This document shows, in pieces, positions 1 through 8,275 of a stretch of DNA of 64,000 nt (position 1 is its first letter; each line of letters begins with the position of its first letter). Source of the DNA: Paenibacillus_V sp046244365 (lineage in GTDB: Bacteria > Bacillota > Bacilli > Paenibacillales > NBRC-103111); assembly GCF_046244365.1 (NCBI RefSeq), contig NZ_CP176395.1, positions 186,001 through 250,000 of the forward strand, in the 5' to 3' direction. Made by a program: the position numbers and the translations under genes. The notes under the pieces were generated by a model that had not been told where the DNA came from, made no database searches, and saw nothing but the letters and a program-made list of their open reading frames with translations.

Positions 1-2180
1 AAATGATCCGCGATTTGTCGCCGGATTTCCCGATCCACGGCTCGACGCAAATGACGATTACTTCCCCGGAGGCGGTCGAATTTACGAAGCCGTTCGATTT
101 GGAGGTTGTCGTGCTTGGCCGCGAAAACAATCTGAAACAGATCAAGACGATCGGCGAGCAGGCGAAGCTGCCGATGGAGGTGTTCGTGCACGGCGCGCTC
201 TGCGTGTCGTACTCCGGGCAGTGCCTGACGTCCGAAATGTGGGGAGGACGCTCCGCCAACCGCGGCGAATGCGCACAAGCGTGCCGCTTGCCGTACGATC
301 TGATGGTCGACGGCGTGCAGAAGCCGATGGGCGACGTCGCCTACCTGCTGTCGCCTAAAGACTTGGCGGCTATCGAGCTGATGCCGGAGCTGATCGAAGC
401 GGGCGTCAAGTCGTTCAAAATCGAAGGCCGGCTCAAAAGCCCCGAGTATGTAGCGAACGTAGTCAGCAAATACCGCCGGGCGATCGACCGGTATTTCGAG
501 GGCAGCCGCGCCAAGCCGACCCGCGAGGAAATGCGCGAGCTGGAGCAAAGCTTCTCGCGCGGATTTACGTACGGGTTCTTACAGGGAACGAACAACAAGC
601 TGCTCGTGGAAGGTACGTATCCCAAAAGCCGGGGCGTCTTTCTCGGCCGGGTCAAGCAGGTGCTTCGCGATGCGGTCATCTGCGAGCTGGAAGCGCCGCT
701 GAAGCGGGGCGACGGCATCGTGTTCGACGCGGGCGATCCGACGAAGAAGGAAGAGGGCGGCCGGGTTTACGACTTGCGCCGCAAAGGAATCAAGCTCGAG
801 GGCGAGGCACCCGGCGGATTGATCGAGATCGTGACGGGGCGCAACGATGTGAATCTGGGACGCGTGCATGTCGGCGACCGGATTTGGAAAACGAACGATC
901 CGCATCTCGACAAGCGGATGCGGCAATCGTTCGAGACGGACAAGCCGTACCGGACGTTCCCGGTAACGGTCAAAATTACCGGCCGTGCCGGGGAGCCGCT
1001 ACGGACGCTATGGACGGATGTGCCGACCGGACGGATCGTAGCGGTCGACTCCGAGCTGCCGCTCGCGCCGGCCGAGAAGCGGCCGATGGACGAGGCGCTT
1101 TTCGCGGAGCAGTTCGGCCGTCTTGGCGGCACGATTTACGAGCTCGGAGGGCTCGACGTGCAGCTGGACGGGGCGCTGATCGTGCCGATGCGCGAGCTGA
1201 ATGCGATCCGCCGCCAAGCGGTGGAGCTGCTTACCGCCGAACGGCAAAAGCCGCGCGCGTATACGCATCGCAGTGTCGAGCCATTCGCGGATGCCGCGCA
1301 GCCGGCGCCGCAAGCGACCGACGCGCGGTTGATCGCGCTGTGCCGTACGCTCGAGCAGGTGAAGGCTGCCGTGGCTACGGAAGTCGAATTCATCTATGCC
1401 GACTTCGAGTTCATCAAGCAGTTTCCCGCTGCGGTTGAAGCGGTGCATGCGGCAGGCAAAAAGATCGCGCTTGCCACTCCCCGCATTCATATGCCGGGGG
1501 AGACGGGCTACTTCCGGAATATTCTTAACTTGAAGCCGGATGCGATACTCGTTCGCAACACGGGAGCGATGTATTACTTCATGAAGCAGCGCATGAGCGA
1601 GCCAAATGCCGTCCATCCGGAGCTGATCGGCGATTTCTCGCTGAACATCGCGAACCACAAGACGGCGGAGCTGTTCCTGGATGCGGGCTGCTCCCGCGTG
1701 ACGCCGTCTTACGATTTGAACATTCAGCAGATGGTCGACATGCTGGGTCGTTCGAATACGGCCAAGCTGGAAATCGTCATTCACCAGCATATGCCGATGT
1801 TCCATACCGAGCATTGCGTGTATTGCACGTTCCTCAGCGAAGGCACCGACTATACGAATTGCGGCCGCCCTTGCGAGGAGCACCGGGCTTCCCTGCAGGA
1901 TCGCGTAGGCATGAGCCATCCGGTCCGCGTAGACGAAGGCTGCCGGAATACGGTATATAACGCCATCGAGCAATCCGGCGCGGAATATTTGCGCAATTTC
2001 ATGGAGCTGGGCGTATCCTCCTATCGGGTCGAGTTCCTGGAGGAATCGGCCGAGAAAGTGCAGGAGGTCATCGGGCTTTACAGCCAAGCGCTGCGCGGAC
2101 AAATGAGTGGTACGCAGGTTTGGAAGACGCTCAAGGCGACCAACCAGCTCGGCGTAACGCGCGGACAGCTGATCAAATAA
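1..2180 (+). CDS. U32 family peptidase / RlhA-like protein, 5' truncated
   Basis: The reading frame is open from the left edge, and the visible 725 residues lack the usual N-terminal part, so the gene starts outside the window. The U32 signature is present (EVFVHGALCVSYSGQC, about residues 59-74) with cysteines at 67, 74, 90 and 94. A second cysteine group lies at about 605, 608, 620 and 624. Paired cysteine groups of this kind are known from long U32 proteins such as E. coli RlhA, which acts in 23S rRNA hydroxylation; other U32 members work in tRNA modification or were described as collagenases. The exact substrate cannot be told from sequence. A strong terminator follows 22 bases after the stop, so this is the last gene of its transcript. 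Confidence 0.85.
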   Translation, partial: MIRDLSPDFPIHGSTQMTITSPEAVEFTKPFDLEVVVLGRENNLKQIKTIGEQAKLPMEVFVHGALCVSYSGQCLTSEMWGGRSANRGECAQACRLPYDLMVDGVQKPMGDVAYLLSPKDLAAIELMPELIEAGVKSFKIEGRLKSPEYVANVVSKYRRAIDRYFEGSRAKPTREEMRELEQSFSRGFTYGFLQGTNNKLLVEGTYPKSRGVFLGRVKQVLRDAVICELEAPLKRGDGIVFDAGDPTKKEEGGRVYDLRRKGIKLEGEAPGGLIEIVTGRNDVNLGRVHVGDRIWKTNDPHLDKRMRQSFETDKPYRTFPVTVKITGRAGEPLRTLWTDVPTGRIVAVDSELPLAPAEKRPMDEALFAEQFGRLGGTIYELGGLDVQLDGALIVPMRELNAIRRQAVELLTAERQKPRAYTHRSVEPFADAAQPAPQATDARLIALCRTLEQVKAAVATEVEFIYADFEFIKQFPAAVEAVHAAGKKIALATPRIHMPGETGYFRNILNLKPDAILVRNTGAMYYFMKQRMSEPNAVHPELIGDFSLNIANHKTAELFLDAGCSRVTPSYDLNIQQMVDMLGRSNTAKLEIVIHQHMPMFHTEHCVYCTFLSEGTDYTNCGRPCEEHRASLQDRVGMSHPVRVDEGCRNTVYNAIEQSGAEYLRNFMELGVSSYRVEFLEESAEKVQEVIGLYSQALRGQMSGTQVWKTLKATNQLGVTRGQLIK

Positions 2181-2201
2181 AAGCGGAACTAGGATAAGCA
2201 T

Positions 2202-2250
2202 AGAAGAAGATATCCAGGCGAGGGACCGCTTGGATATCTTCTTCTTTTTT
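2202..2250 (+). terminator. Intrinsic terminator after the U32 gene
   Basis: A perfect 15-bp stem (2202-2216 with 2231-2245) has a 14-base loop and is followed by a run of T at 2245-2250. It ends the U32 transcript. Confidence 0.92.
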
Positions 2251-2412
2251 ATAATGACTGAAAGTTTACCCTCCGCTGCATGTGCATTTCTCGCCAAACG
2301 TCAGGCATCAAGACGCCGAATGACGGTTATCTTTGGCGGCTGAATAGCCGGTTGTTTTCTATCAGTGAAATATTGAAGAATAACGGAGGTATTTGGACAT
2401 TGACAGGGAAGT

Positions 2413-2457
2413 TGAGAATCGTTATCATAGAGATAACGATAATGAGAATGAATTTCA
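2413..2457 (+). promoter_or_regulatory. Two Fur-type iron boxes
   Basis: Two 15-base sites fit the 7-1-7 Fur consensus TGATAATnATTATCA. They are TGAGAATCGTTATCA at 2413-2427 and TGAGAATGAATTTCA at 2443-2457, each with a few mismatches. Their starts are 30 bases apart, about three helix turns, and the bases between them also contain GATAAC and GATAAT half-sites. They lie 65-110 bases upstream of the siderophore-type ATPase gene, so iron repression of that gene is the natural reading. Confidence 0.75.
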
Positions 2458-2522
2458 TTTATAAGCATATAAACGTAGTATCAGAAGCGGAAGCGCGATG
2501 TGAAAGGAGTCGGTTGTCGACC

Positions 2523-3314
2523 ATGAGCGTGCTCTATACGGAACAACTGCAAATCGGCTATGAGGAACGTGTAATCGTCCAAAATTTGAATCTCTCCGTA
2601 CCGGAGGGGAAAATTACAGCCTTGATCGGTGCCAACGGATCGGGGAAATCTACGATTTTGAAAACGATGGCGCGGATGCTGAAGCCGAGTCAGGGGACCG
2701 TTTACCTCGATGGTCGCTCCATTCAGAAGCAATCGACGAAGGAAGTTGCCAAGCAGCTTGCCATTTTGCCGCAAAATCCTACGGCTCCGGAAGGACTGAC
2801 CGTCAGCGAGCTCGTCGCTTACGGGCGGTTTCCGTATCAACGGGGATTCGGTACGCTGACGCGCGAGGATAAAGACATCATTAAATGGGCGGTCGATGTG
2901 ACCGGCATGGTGGAATTCGCGGATCGCCCTGTCGACCACTTGTCGGGCGGTCAGCGGCAGCGGGCGTGGATCGCGCTTGCGCTGGCTCAGCAGACGGACA
3001 TTTTGTTCCTAGACGAGCCGACTACATTCCTCGACATGGCTCACCAGCTCGAAGTATTGAAGCTTCTGGAGAAGCTGAATACGGAACAGAAGCGGACGAT
3101 TCTGATGGTTGTGCACGATCTGAACCATGCTTCCCGTTACGCTCATCATATTGTCGCCATCAAAAAGGGCACGGTCGTCAGCGAAGGCAATCCCGAGACC
3201 GTCATGACGCCGGAGGTGCTGCGCGAGGTGTTCGGCATCGAAGCCGATATCGTCAGCGATCCGCGAACAGGTGCGCCGTTGTGTCTGCCTTTTGAGCTGG
3301 CCGTTGCAAGGTAA
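2523..3314 (+). CDS. Siderophore/iron ABC transporter ATP-binding protein (FecE/FhuC/YusV type)
   Basis: A 263-residue ATPase of the iron-chelate uptake class. It has a Walker A (GANGSGKST, about residue 37), the signature LSGGQRQR (about 138), Walker B (ILFLDEPT, about 157) and the switch histidine in VVHDLNH. I chose the ATG at 2523 because AAAGGAG lies 12 bases upstream and family members begin at this point; an in-frame ATG at 2280 gives an 81-residue extension that runs through the Fur sites and is unlikely. No permease or binding protein gene is adjacent. In Bacillus and Staphylococcus a single ATPase of this class (YusV, FhuC) serves several siderophore permeases, and the orphan position suggests the same here. 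The Fur boxes just upstream support iron control. Confidence 0.9.
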   Translation: MSVLYTEQLQIGYEERVIVQNLNLSVPEGKITALIGANGSGKSTILKTMARMLKPSQGTVYLDGRSIQKQSTKEVAKQLAILPQNPTAPEGLTVSELVAYGRFPYQRGFGTLTREDKDIIKWAVDVTGMVEFADRPVDHLSGGQRQRAWIALALAQQTDILFLDEPTTFLDMAHQLEVLKLLEKLNTEQKRTILMVVHDLNHASRYAHHIVAIKKGTVVSEGNPETVMTPEVLREVFGIEADIVSDPRTGAPLCLPFELAVAR

Positions 3315-3353
3315 AGGTAACGCTGAAGCGGGGGGAGTCTCCCGCATGAACAA

Positions 3354-3392
3354 AGCCCCGGAGCTGCCGATGAGCAGTGTCCGGGGCTCTTT
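3354..3392 (+). terminator. Terminator between converging genes
   Basis: A 9-bp GC-rich stem (AGCCCCGGA at 3354-3362 with TCCGGGGCT at 3380-3388) carries an inner GCTGC/GCAG hairpin and is followed by CTTTT. It lies between the ATPase gene and the end of the converging helD gene. The opposite strand has only a short T run. Confidence 0.75.
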
Positions 3393-3401
3393 TGGCGTTT
3401 C

Positions 3402-5789
3402 TTATTTCGCGGCGACCTGACCCGCGGTTCCGGTATACGGCAGCGCCGTGTACGTGCGGGGATCCGTCCCGGCGATAAAGGGGCTGGGCTCGCCTAAGCA
3501 GTAGACGTCCAGCCGATGCATGGCCCTTGTGCAAGCCGTATAAAAGAGCTTTCGCTCATGCTCGCGCCCGTATGCATGTTTTGAACCGTCATAGATGATG
3601 ACCGCATCGAACTCGATTCCTTTGGCGAGATAGGACGGAATGATGACGACGCCCGATTCGAAGGCCGCCGAATCTTTGGAAATGAGCCGCAGCGATATGT
3701 CCGTTAGCGCGGAAAGTGCCGCGAAAGCCTCGGCGCTCTCTTTGGCCGTTTTGCAAATGATCGCGGTCGTGCGAAATCCGTCCGTCTGCAAGGCTTTCAG
3801 ACGATCTGCAATATGGGCATGCAGCCCGGCTTTATCCTCTGCGGCGGTGACTGTCGGCTTTTGGCCGTCCCGATTGAACGGCTCGATCCGTCCGCCGTCT
3901 GCCAGCATGCCCCGGGTAAACTCGACGATCGGCCGGGTGGAACGGTACGTGCGGGTGAGCGCGATCGTTTCCGTCGAAGCCTCGCCGTATAAATCTGTAA
4001 GCACCTCGAACGCTGGCAGGGCCGAATGGGCGTATATCGCCTGATTCAAGTCGCCCAACACGGTCATGCGGCTGCGGGGGAACAGCTTTTTGAGAAATTC
4101 GTATTGGAATGGCGTATAATCCTGAGCCTCGTCCACAAACACATGAAGGATGTTCATGTTGATTTGGAACCCTTCGACCAGCTCCTGCAAATACAAATAA
4201 GGCGTTGCATCTTCATACGCAAGCTCGCCCCGGTCCAGCCGTTCAACGGTGAGCTTGCAAATATCCCGGAGCAAGGGCGGAGCGGCCGTTTCGCCGACGA
4301 TGCCAAGTAGCGTATCCGAATCGGCGAACAGTTGTCTGTACGTCGAGGGCAGGTCGATAAAGCGCAGCTTTTGGACACGAGAGGCGAGGCGTTTCGTATG
4401 CCGTCCGATTACGAGCTCCCGCAGCAGGTCGCTTTCCCTCTGTCCTTCGTTGAAGGCGCCTTCCCGCATCCGACGTTCTCTCCGCAGCTGCTTGAATGCT
4501 TTTTGGTAGTCTTCCGGCTCGAGCAGTTCGACCTCTTCCTGCACCCAAGGCTTATTGCGCTCCGCCTGCATGATCGATTCCAGCCGTTCCAGCAGCCATT
4601 CGACCACAACGTGAATACGCGGAGTCAGTTTGGTCGTCGATGTGATCGAATAAAATTTATTCGATATATCGGACGCCGGGATCAAGATGCGTCCCCGCAG
4701 CTTAATGTCCTTGAACACGAGCCCGCGGCTTTCCAGCTCGGTTCGGTACGAACGGATCATGTCCAGGAAGGCGGCCGACGATTTAAAGGCAATGCTTTGG
4801 ATGCGCGCTTCGTAGCCGGGCTCGTTCTCGGCGGTCAGCACGTACTCCATTTGCGTAAAGGGATCCTCCACCTGGAACGCTTGGGACAGCCTATGCTCCA
4901 GGTAATCCTGAAACGTCGTTTGCTCCATGTTTTCTTCCCCGAGCTCCGGCAGCACGGTCGATACATAGCGGTTGAACATCGGATTCGGCGAAAACAGAAC
5001 GATCTGATCGGCGGAAAGCATTTGCCGGTATTTATAGAGAAGGTACGCGACACGCTGCAGAGCGGCGGACGTTTTGCCGCTTCCCGCGGGTCCGGAAACG
5101 ATAAGAAGCCTGTTCTGATCGTTGCGGATGATCCGGTTTTGCTCGCGCTGGATCGTCGCCACGATATTTTTCATTTGGGCGTCGGCGCCCTTGCCCAGCA
5201 CCTGCTGCAAAATTTCGTCGCCTATCGTAATGCCGGTGTCGAACATCAGCTCGAGCTCGCCGCCCTTGATGACGAATTGTCTTTTCAGTTCCAGATTGCC
5301 CGCGATTTTCCCGGAAGGGGTTTCGTATTCGGCGGGACCCGGACCGTAATCGTAATACAGGCTGGATATGGGAGCCCGCCAGTCGTATACGAGAAAACGG
5401 TCTCCCGTTTCGTCCAGCAGCGAGGCGACGCCTAGATAGACGATATCGTCCTCATTCGAACCGTTTTCGCGGAAATCGATGCGTCCGAAATAGGGGGACT
5501 GCTGCAGCCGGCGAAGCTTCGCGATTTGCTGTGCGGCGTGGCGGTGGCTACGCTCGCGCTCGGAAAGCAGCTCGGCTTGCTGCTTCACGCTGATGTACGT
5601 CTCCACGATGTCGTCGGTGCTGCCTCTGTCGATCGTGACCTCATCCCAAAAATGTTTGCGGATATCGACCACTTGCTCTTTGATGTCGCCGGTCCGCAGG
5701 GAAAATTGATCGATGCTGGCACGGATGGTATCCATCACCTTATGGACGCGCTGCTGCTCGGCTTGGCGGTCTGCCCGATTTTCGCTCAA
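3402..5789 (-). CDS. helD: HelD-like RNA polymerase recycling helicase
   Basis: A 795-residue UvrD/Rep-like SF1 ATPase with the HelD layout. A charged coiled-coil N-terminus (about residues 1-110) would enter the secondary channel of RNA polymerase. Then come Walker A (GPAGSGKTS, about 235), Walker B (VDEAQDYTPF) and the motifs TRTYRST and YTACTRAMHRL near the C-terminus. In B. subtilis HelD removes stalled RNA polymerase from DNA by ATP hydrolysis. I chose the TTG at 5789 because AAGGAG lies eight bases upstream; an in-frame ATG at 5795 sits only two bases from the same site, and a longer frame opens at 5822. It is a single gene with no obvious operon partner. Confidence 0.9.
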   Translation of the reverse strand: MSENRADRQAEQQRVHKVMDTIRASIDQFSLRTGDIKEQVVDIRKHFWDEVTIDRGSTDDIVETYISVKQQAELLSERERSHRHAAQQIAKLRRLQQSPYFGRIDFRENGSNEDDIVYLGVASLLDETGDRFLVYDWRAPISSLYYDYGPGPAEYETPSGKIAGNLELKRQFVIKGGELELMFDTGITIGDEILQQVLGKGADAQMKNIVATIQREQNRIIRNDQNRLLIVSGPAGSGKTSAALQRVAYLLYKYRQMLSADQIVLFSPNPMFNRYVSTVLPELGEENMEQTTFQDYLEHRLSQAFQVEDPFTQMEYVLTAENEPGYEARIQSIAFKSSAAFLDMIRSYRTELESRGLVFKDIKLRGRILIPASDISNKFYSITSTTKLTPRIHVVVEWLLERLESIMQAERNKPWVQEEVELLEPEDYQKAFKQLRRERRMREGAFNEGQRESDLLRELVIGRHTKRLASRVQKLRFIDLPSTYRQLFADSDTLLGIVGETAAPPLLRDICKLTVERLDRGELAYEDATPYLYLQELVEGFQINMNILHVFVDEAQDYTPFQYEFLKKLFPRSRMTVLGDLNQAIYAHSALPAFEVLTDLYGEASTETIALTRTYRSTRPIVEFTRGMLADGGRIEPFNRDGQKPTVTAAEDKAGLHAHIADRLKALQTDGFRTTAIICKTAKESAEAFAALSALTDISLRLISKDSAAFESGVVIIPSYLAKGIEFDAVIIYDGSKHAYGREHERKLFYTACTRAMHRLDVYCLGEPSPFIAGTDPRTYTALPYTGTAGQVAAK

Positions 5790-5815
5790 CCTCATCACTC
5801 CTTGTGCAAATTTGC

Positions 5816-5844
5816 TTGACAACGGTTCGCTACAGTGATATCAT
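5816..5844 (+). promoter_or_regulatory. Sigma-A type promoter facing away from helD
   Basis: TTGACA (5816-5821), a 17-base spacer and TATCAT (5839-5844) make a near-consensus sigma-A promoter on the plus strand. No protein gene follows directly: a terminator-like hairpin lies about 100 bases downstream, and the next gene has its own ECF-type promoter. Confidence 0.6.
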
Positions 5845-5850
5845 CAGATA

Positions 5851-5981
5851 TATAAAAATATGATCGGAACAAACAGACCCTTTTGTTTACAGAGGGTATT
5901 TTTCATTTTACCATGTAAATGCAATAATGTGCAAGCGATGATAAACCGGCATCTCCTAATGAGGAGGGAGCCGGTTTTTTT
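5851..5981 (+). ncRNA. Possible short transcript between promoter and terminator
   Basis: A transcript from the promoter at 5816-5844 would start near 5851 and end at the hairpin at 5944-5981, giving about 130 nucleotides. It has no open frame with a convincing ribosome binding site. It holds two overlapping pairings that exclude each other: AACAAA with TTTGTT, and ACCCT with AGGGT, around 5870-5910. It matches no RNA family I recognise. It could be a small RNA or only an attenuated leader. Confidence 0.3.
5944..5981 (+). terminator. Intrinsic terminator with nested stem
   Basis: AACCGGC (5944-5950) pairs with GCCGGTT (5970-5976), with an inner CTCCT/AGGAG stem, and a run of T follows to 5981. 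Confidence 0.8.
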
Positions 5982-6030
5982 AGTTGCAAATTGGATTAAT
6001 GATAGAAATAGGGATTATTTTCTTCTATTA

Positions 6031-6057
6031 TGAAACATTTGGGATGAGTGCCTCGTC
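6031..6057 (+). promoter_or_regulatory. ECF-sigma-type promoter of the first Ig-like protein gene
   Basis: TGAAAC at 6031-6036, a 17-base spacer and CGTC at 6054-6057 match the ECF-sigma pattern (SigW/SigM/SigX-like: TGAAAC, 16-17 bases, CGT[A/C]). The 15-base string TGAAACATTTGGGAT recurs in front of the second Ig-like gene with the same spacer length. The predicted transcript begins near 6063 and its leader contains a small GGCTG/CAGCC hairpin. Confidence 0.65.
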
Positions 6058-6116
6058 TAGAGAGGGGCTGTTTTTGCACAGCCGATCCGATCATGGGAGT
6101 GGAGGAGTTGTCGGCG

Positions 6117-7553
6117 ATGAAAAAGAAAAAAAGTATGATTTTATCCGTTGTGCTGCTGATGCTTTTTGCAAGCGTTTCCGTTGCGCACGGAGAAAGCCGG
6201 AAAGCGGACGCCGTAACGGTGGACGGGAAAGCGGTCGTTTATCGGTACGGGGAGCCCTTCGTGCAGCAAAATGTCGATCTGGTGCCGATTCGGGACCTGC
6301 TGGTCGCACTGGGCGTTCCGAATGACGACGAGCATATCGTCTGGAATGGAGAGGAGCGTTCCGTAACCGCCGTTTCGGGTAAAGGCACTTTGAAAATGGC
6401 GCTCGATCAAGTCGAGCTGTATAAGAACGGCAGTAAAACAGCAACCTTCCTAACTGCTCCGCAGCTGGCGGATGGCCGCTTCTACATACCGGTAAGAGAG
6501 GTGGCGGAAGCGTACGGCTACAAGGTGACAAGGGATTTGAGCAAAGGTGTCATTTCAGTTGCTTCGGAAGCGTATATCGCTTCGCAGCAGCCTCCGGATC
6601 AAGAGGGACCGTCGCTCGTAACGGCCGTTGCGCTTACGGGAACCGTCGTGGAAGTTAAATTTAGCGAGAAGATGGATAAGGCTACCGCTGAAACAGCGGC
6701 TAGTTATACGATACAGAGCGACGCAGGCCGCCTTACCGTTTCAAGGGCCGAGCTGCAAAGCGATCAGATGACCGTAAAGCTGACCGTCGCTGAACAGATT
6801 GCCGGAACGATCTACAAGGTAAGCGTAACGGGTATCAAAGGGGCAAACGGAAATGTGAACGGGCCTTCCGCCGTTTACTTCGGTGGTATTATGACCTTGC
6901 TGGAGCGTGAGAGTTCCCTAAAGCTGGCCTTATTATCTGCCGTTTCTGCCGCCCCGACAACCGTTATTGCCACGTTCAACAAGGATTTGGATCGGACGAC
7001 GGCCGAGCAGGTCCAGAATTATGTATTTGAGGATAACAAACAAGGATATGGACCAACTGTTTTGAAAGCCAAGTTAATGGATAACAAGAGAGCGGTTGTG
7101 TTGACGACGACCACTCAACCGACAGGAGTCGGTTATAAGCTGACCGTGTCGAATGTCAAATCGGCACCCGAAGGACAGGTAGTTGCGGATACGTTCAATA
7201 CTTATCAATTTGGAGGATTGCCGCAGGATTCGCTGGGACTGAGAGCTATTTCAGCAATCGCCGTTAGTAATTCGACGGTAGAGATTCTTTTCAACCAGAC
7301 TTTAAATAAGGTAACCGCCGAAACGGCTGCAAACTATAAGGCGGCAATCGAGAATGGAAATGGAGAAGCTGTGCTTACCGTAGCCAATGCCGAACTGATT
7401 GAGGGCGGTAGGAAAGTGCGACTGCTCTTATCTTGGGGGATGCAAAAAGGAAGCGTCTATAAGATCACTATGAGCAATATCAAGGATACGAACGGTTTCG
7501 TAATAAAGCCGGAGAATCAGTATACGCGGTTTTTCGGTGTTTCTGCTGAGTAG
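6117..7553 (+). CDS. Secreted protein: copper amine oxidase N-terminal-like domain plus three SbsA-type Ig-like domains
   Basis: A 478-residue exported protein. A signal peptide (KKKK, then a hydrophobic stretch, cleavage near AHG, residue 24) is followed by a domain like the copper amine oxidase N-terminal or stalk fold (about residues 30-155, ending FYIPVREVAEAYGY). That fold is common in Paenibacillaceae surface proteins and does not imply oxidase activity. Three repeats of the SbsA Ig-like type follow (about 165-260, 275-370 and 385-475), each with an FxxxLxxxTAE..NY core; the first reads FSEKMDKATAETAASY. The ATG at 6117 is preceded by GGAGGAG at nine bases. No catalytic motif is visible. 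An adhesive or envelope role is inferred. The gene is less GC-rich than its neighbours. Confidence 0.8.
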   Translation: MKKKKSMILSVVLLMLFASVSVAHGESRKADAVTVDGKAVVYRYGEPFVQQNVDLVPIRDLLVALGVPNDDEHIVWNGEERSVTAVSGKGTLKMALDQVELYKNGSKTATFLTAPQLADGRFYIPVREVAEAYGYKVTRDLSKGVISVASEAYIASQQPPDQEGPSLVTAVALTGTVVEVKFSEKMDKATAETAASYTIQSDAGRLTVSRAELQSDQMTVKLTVAEQIAGTIYKVSVTGIKGANGNVNGPSAVYFGGIMTLLERESSLKLALLSAVSAAPTTVIATFNKDLDRTTAEQVQNYVFEDNKQGYGPTVLKAKLMDNKRAVVLTTTTQPTGVGYKLTVSNVKSAPEGQVVADTFNTYQFGGLPQDSLGLRAISAIAVSNSTVEILFNQTLNKVTAETAANYKAAIENGNGEAVLTVANAELIEGGRKVRLLLSWGMQKGSVYKITMSNIKDTNGFVIKPENQYTRFFGVSAE

Positions 7554-7623
7554 GAAGTGTTGGCGGCGGTAAAAACGCGAACAATACAAAAAAAAGAAAA
7601 AAAGTAAAATTTATTAAAATAAT

Positions 7624-7650
7624 TGAAACATTTGGGATATATTGGGCGTC
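7624..7650 (+). promoter_or_regulatory. ECF-sigma-type promoter of the second Ig-like protein gene
   Basis: TGAAAC at 7624-7629 and CGTC at 7647-7650 are separated by 17 bases. The string TGAAACATTTGGGAT is identical to that at 6031-6045. The shared sequence includes much of the spacer, which suggests one sigma factor and possibly duplication of the promoter together with the gene. Confidence 0.65.
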
Positions 7651-7744
7651 TATATCAATGGAACTGTCCAATAAGCTATGGAGGTGAAGAGAGAAACGGA
7701 CGGACAAGACCAATAGACTACATAAATATGGAGGGAAACGTACA

Positions 7745-8140
7745 ATGAAAAAAACCAAAGGACTGCTTTTCTTCGCTTTATTTCTGCTTATCTTCTCGGT
7801 GTCTTCGGTAGTGCAAGCAAGCGGCGATACAGAGGGGCCGAAAGTCTACGCTGCTGTAGGAACCTCTAATACGACAATCGAAGTTCTTTTTAACGAAGAG
7901 CTGGATCAAGCAACGGCTGAAGCAGCGACCAATTATACAATTGCCAAAATTACCGGCACAGCAACGCCGATCACCGTTTTTGATGCGGAATTGCTTAGCG
8001 ATAATAAAACGGTTAAGCTGACGATTTCGAGCATGGAAATCGGCAACGTTTATCAATTGAACGTTCAGAATGTAGAGGATACAAGCGGTAACCCGGTTAA
8101 CCCCGGAAATGCGACTGTTATGTTCGCAGGCCATCAATAA
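7745..8140 (+). CDS. Small secreted protein with one SbsA-type Ig-like domain
   Basis: A 131-residue protein with a signal peptide (cleavage near VVQAS, residue 26) and one Ig-like domain. The phrases VEVLFNEELDQATAEAATNY and VKLTISSMEIGNVY mirror the repeats of the larger protein upstream, so the two are paralogous in this domain. GGAGGG lies nine bases before the ATG. A terminator follows 25 bases after the stop. With the matching promoter this looks like a co-regulated pair of envelope proteins. No catalytic residues are seen; the molecular function is unknown. Confidence 0.75.
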   Translation: MKKTKGLLFFALFLLIFSVSSVVQASGDTEGPKVYAAVGTSNTTIEVLFNEELDQATAEAATNYTIAKITGTATPITVFDAELLSDNKTVKLTISSMEIGNVYQLNVQNVEDTSGNPVNPGNATVMFAGHQ

Positions 8141-8164
8141 ATGTTAAGTCCGTGAAAACGTCGC

Positions 8165-8193
8165 AAGGGCCGGCATACATGCCGGTCCTTTTT
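8165..8193 (+). terminator. Intrinsic terminator after the Ig-like genes
   Basis: A ten-pair stem (8165-8174 with 8181-8190) with the loop ATACAT is followed by T at 8189-8193. Confidence 0.9.
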
Positions 8194-8275
8194 GCGTCTA
8201 AATTCTCCGATTTCTCTAAGACAGGAGAAAAATCTGGCGATACAAGAATGATCGAAATCCCGAGTCAGCCGGTCC

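Noticed and set aside
1008..2297. A 429-codon minus-strand frame antisense to the U32 gene
   Set aside because: It is antisense to a well-supported gene in GC-biased DNA, has an arginine/leucine-rich composition and overlaps the terminator at 2202-2250.
4332..5435. A 367-codon plus-strand frame inside helD
   Set aside because: It is antisense to conserved helicase motifs of helD and has no domain of its own.
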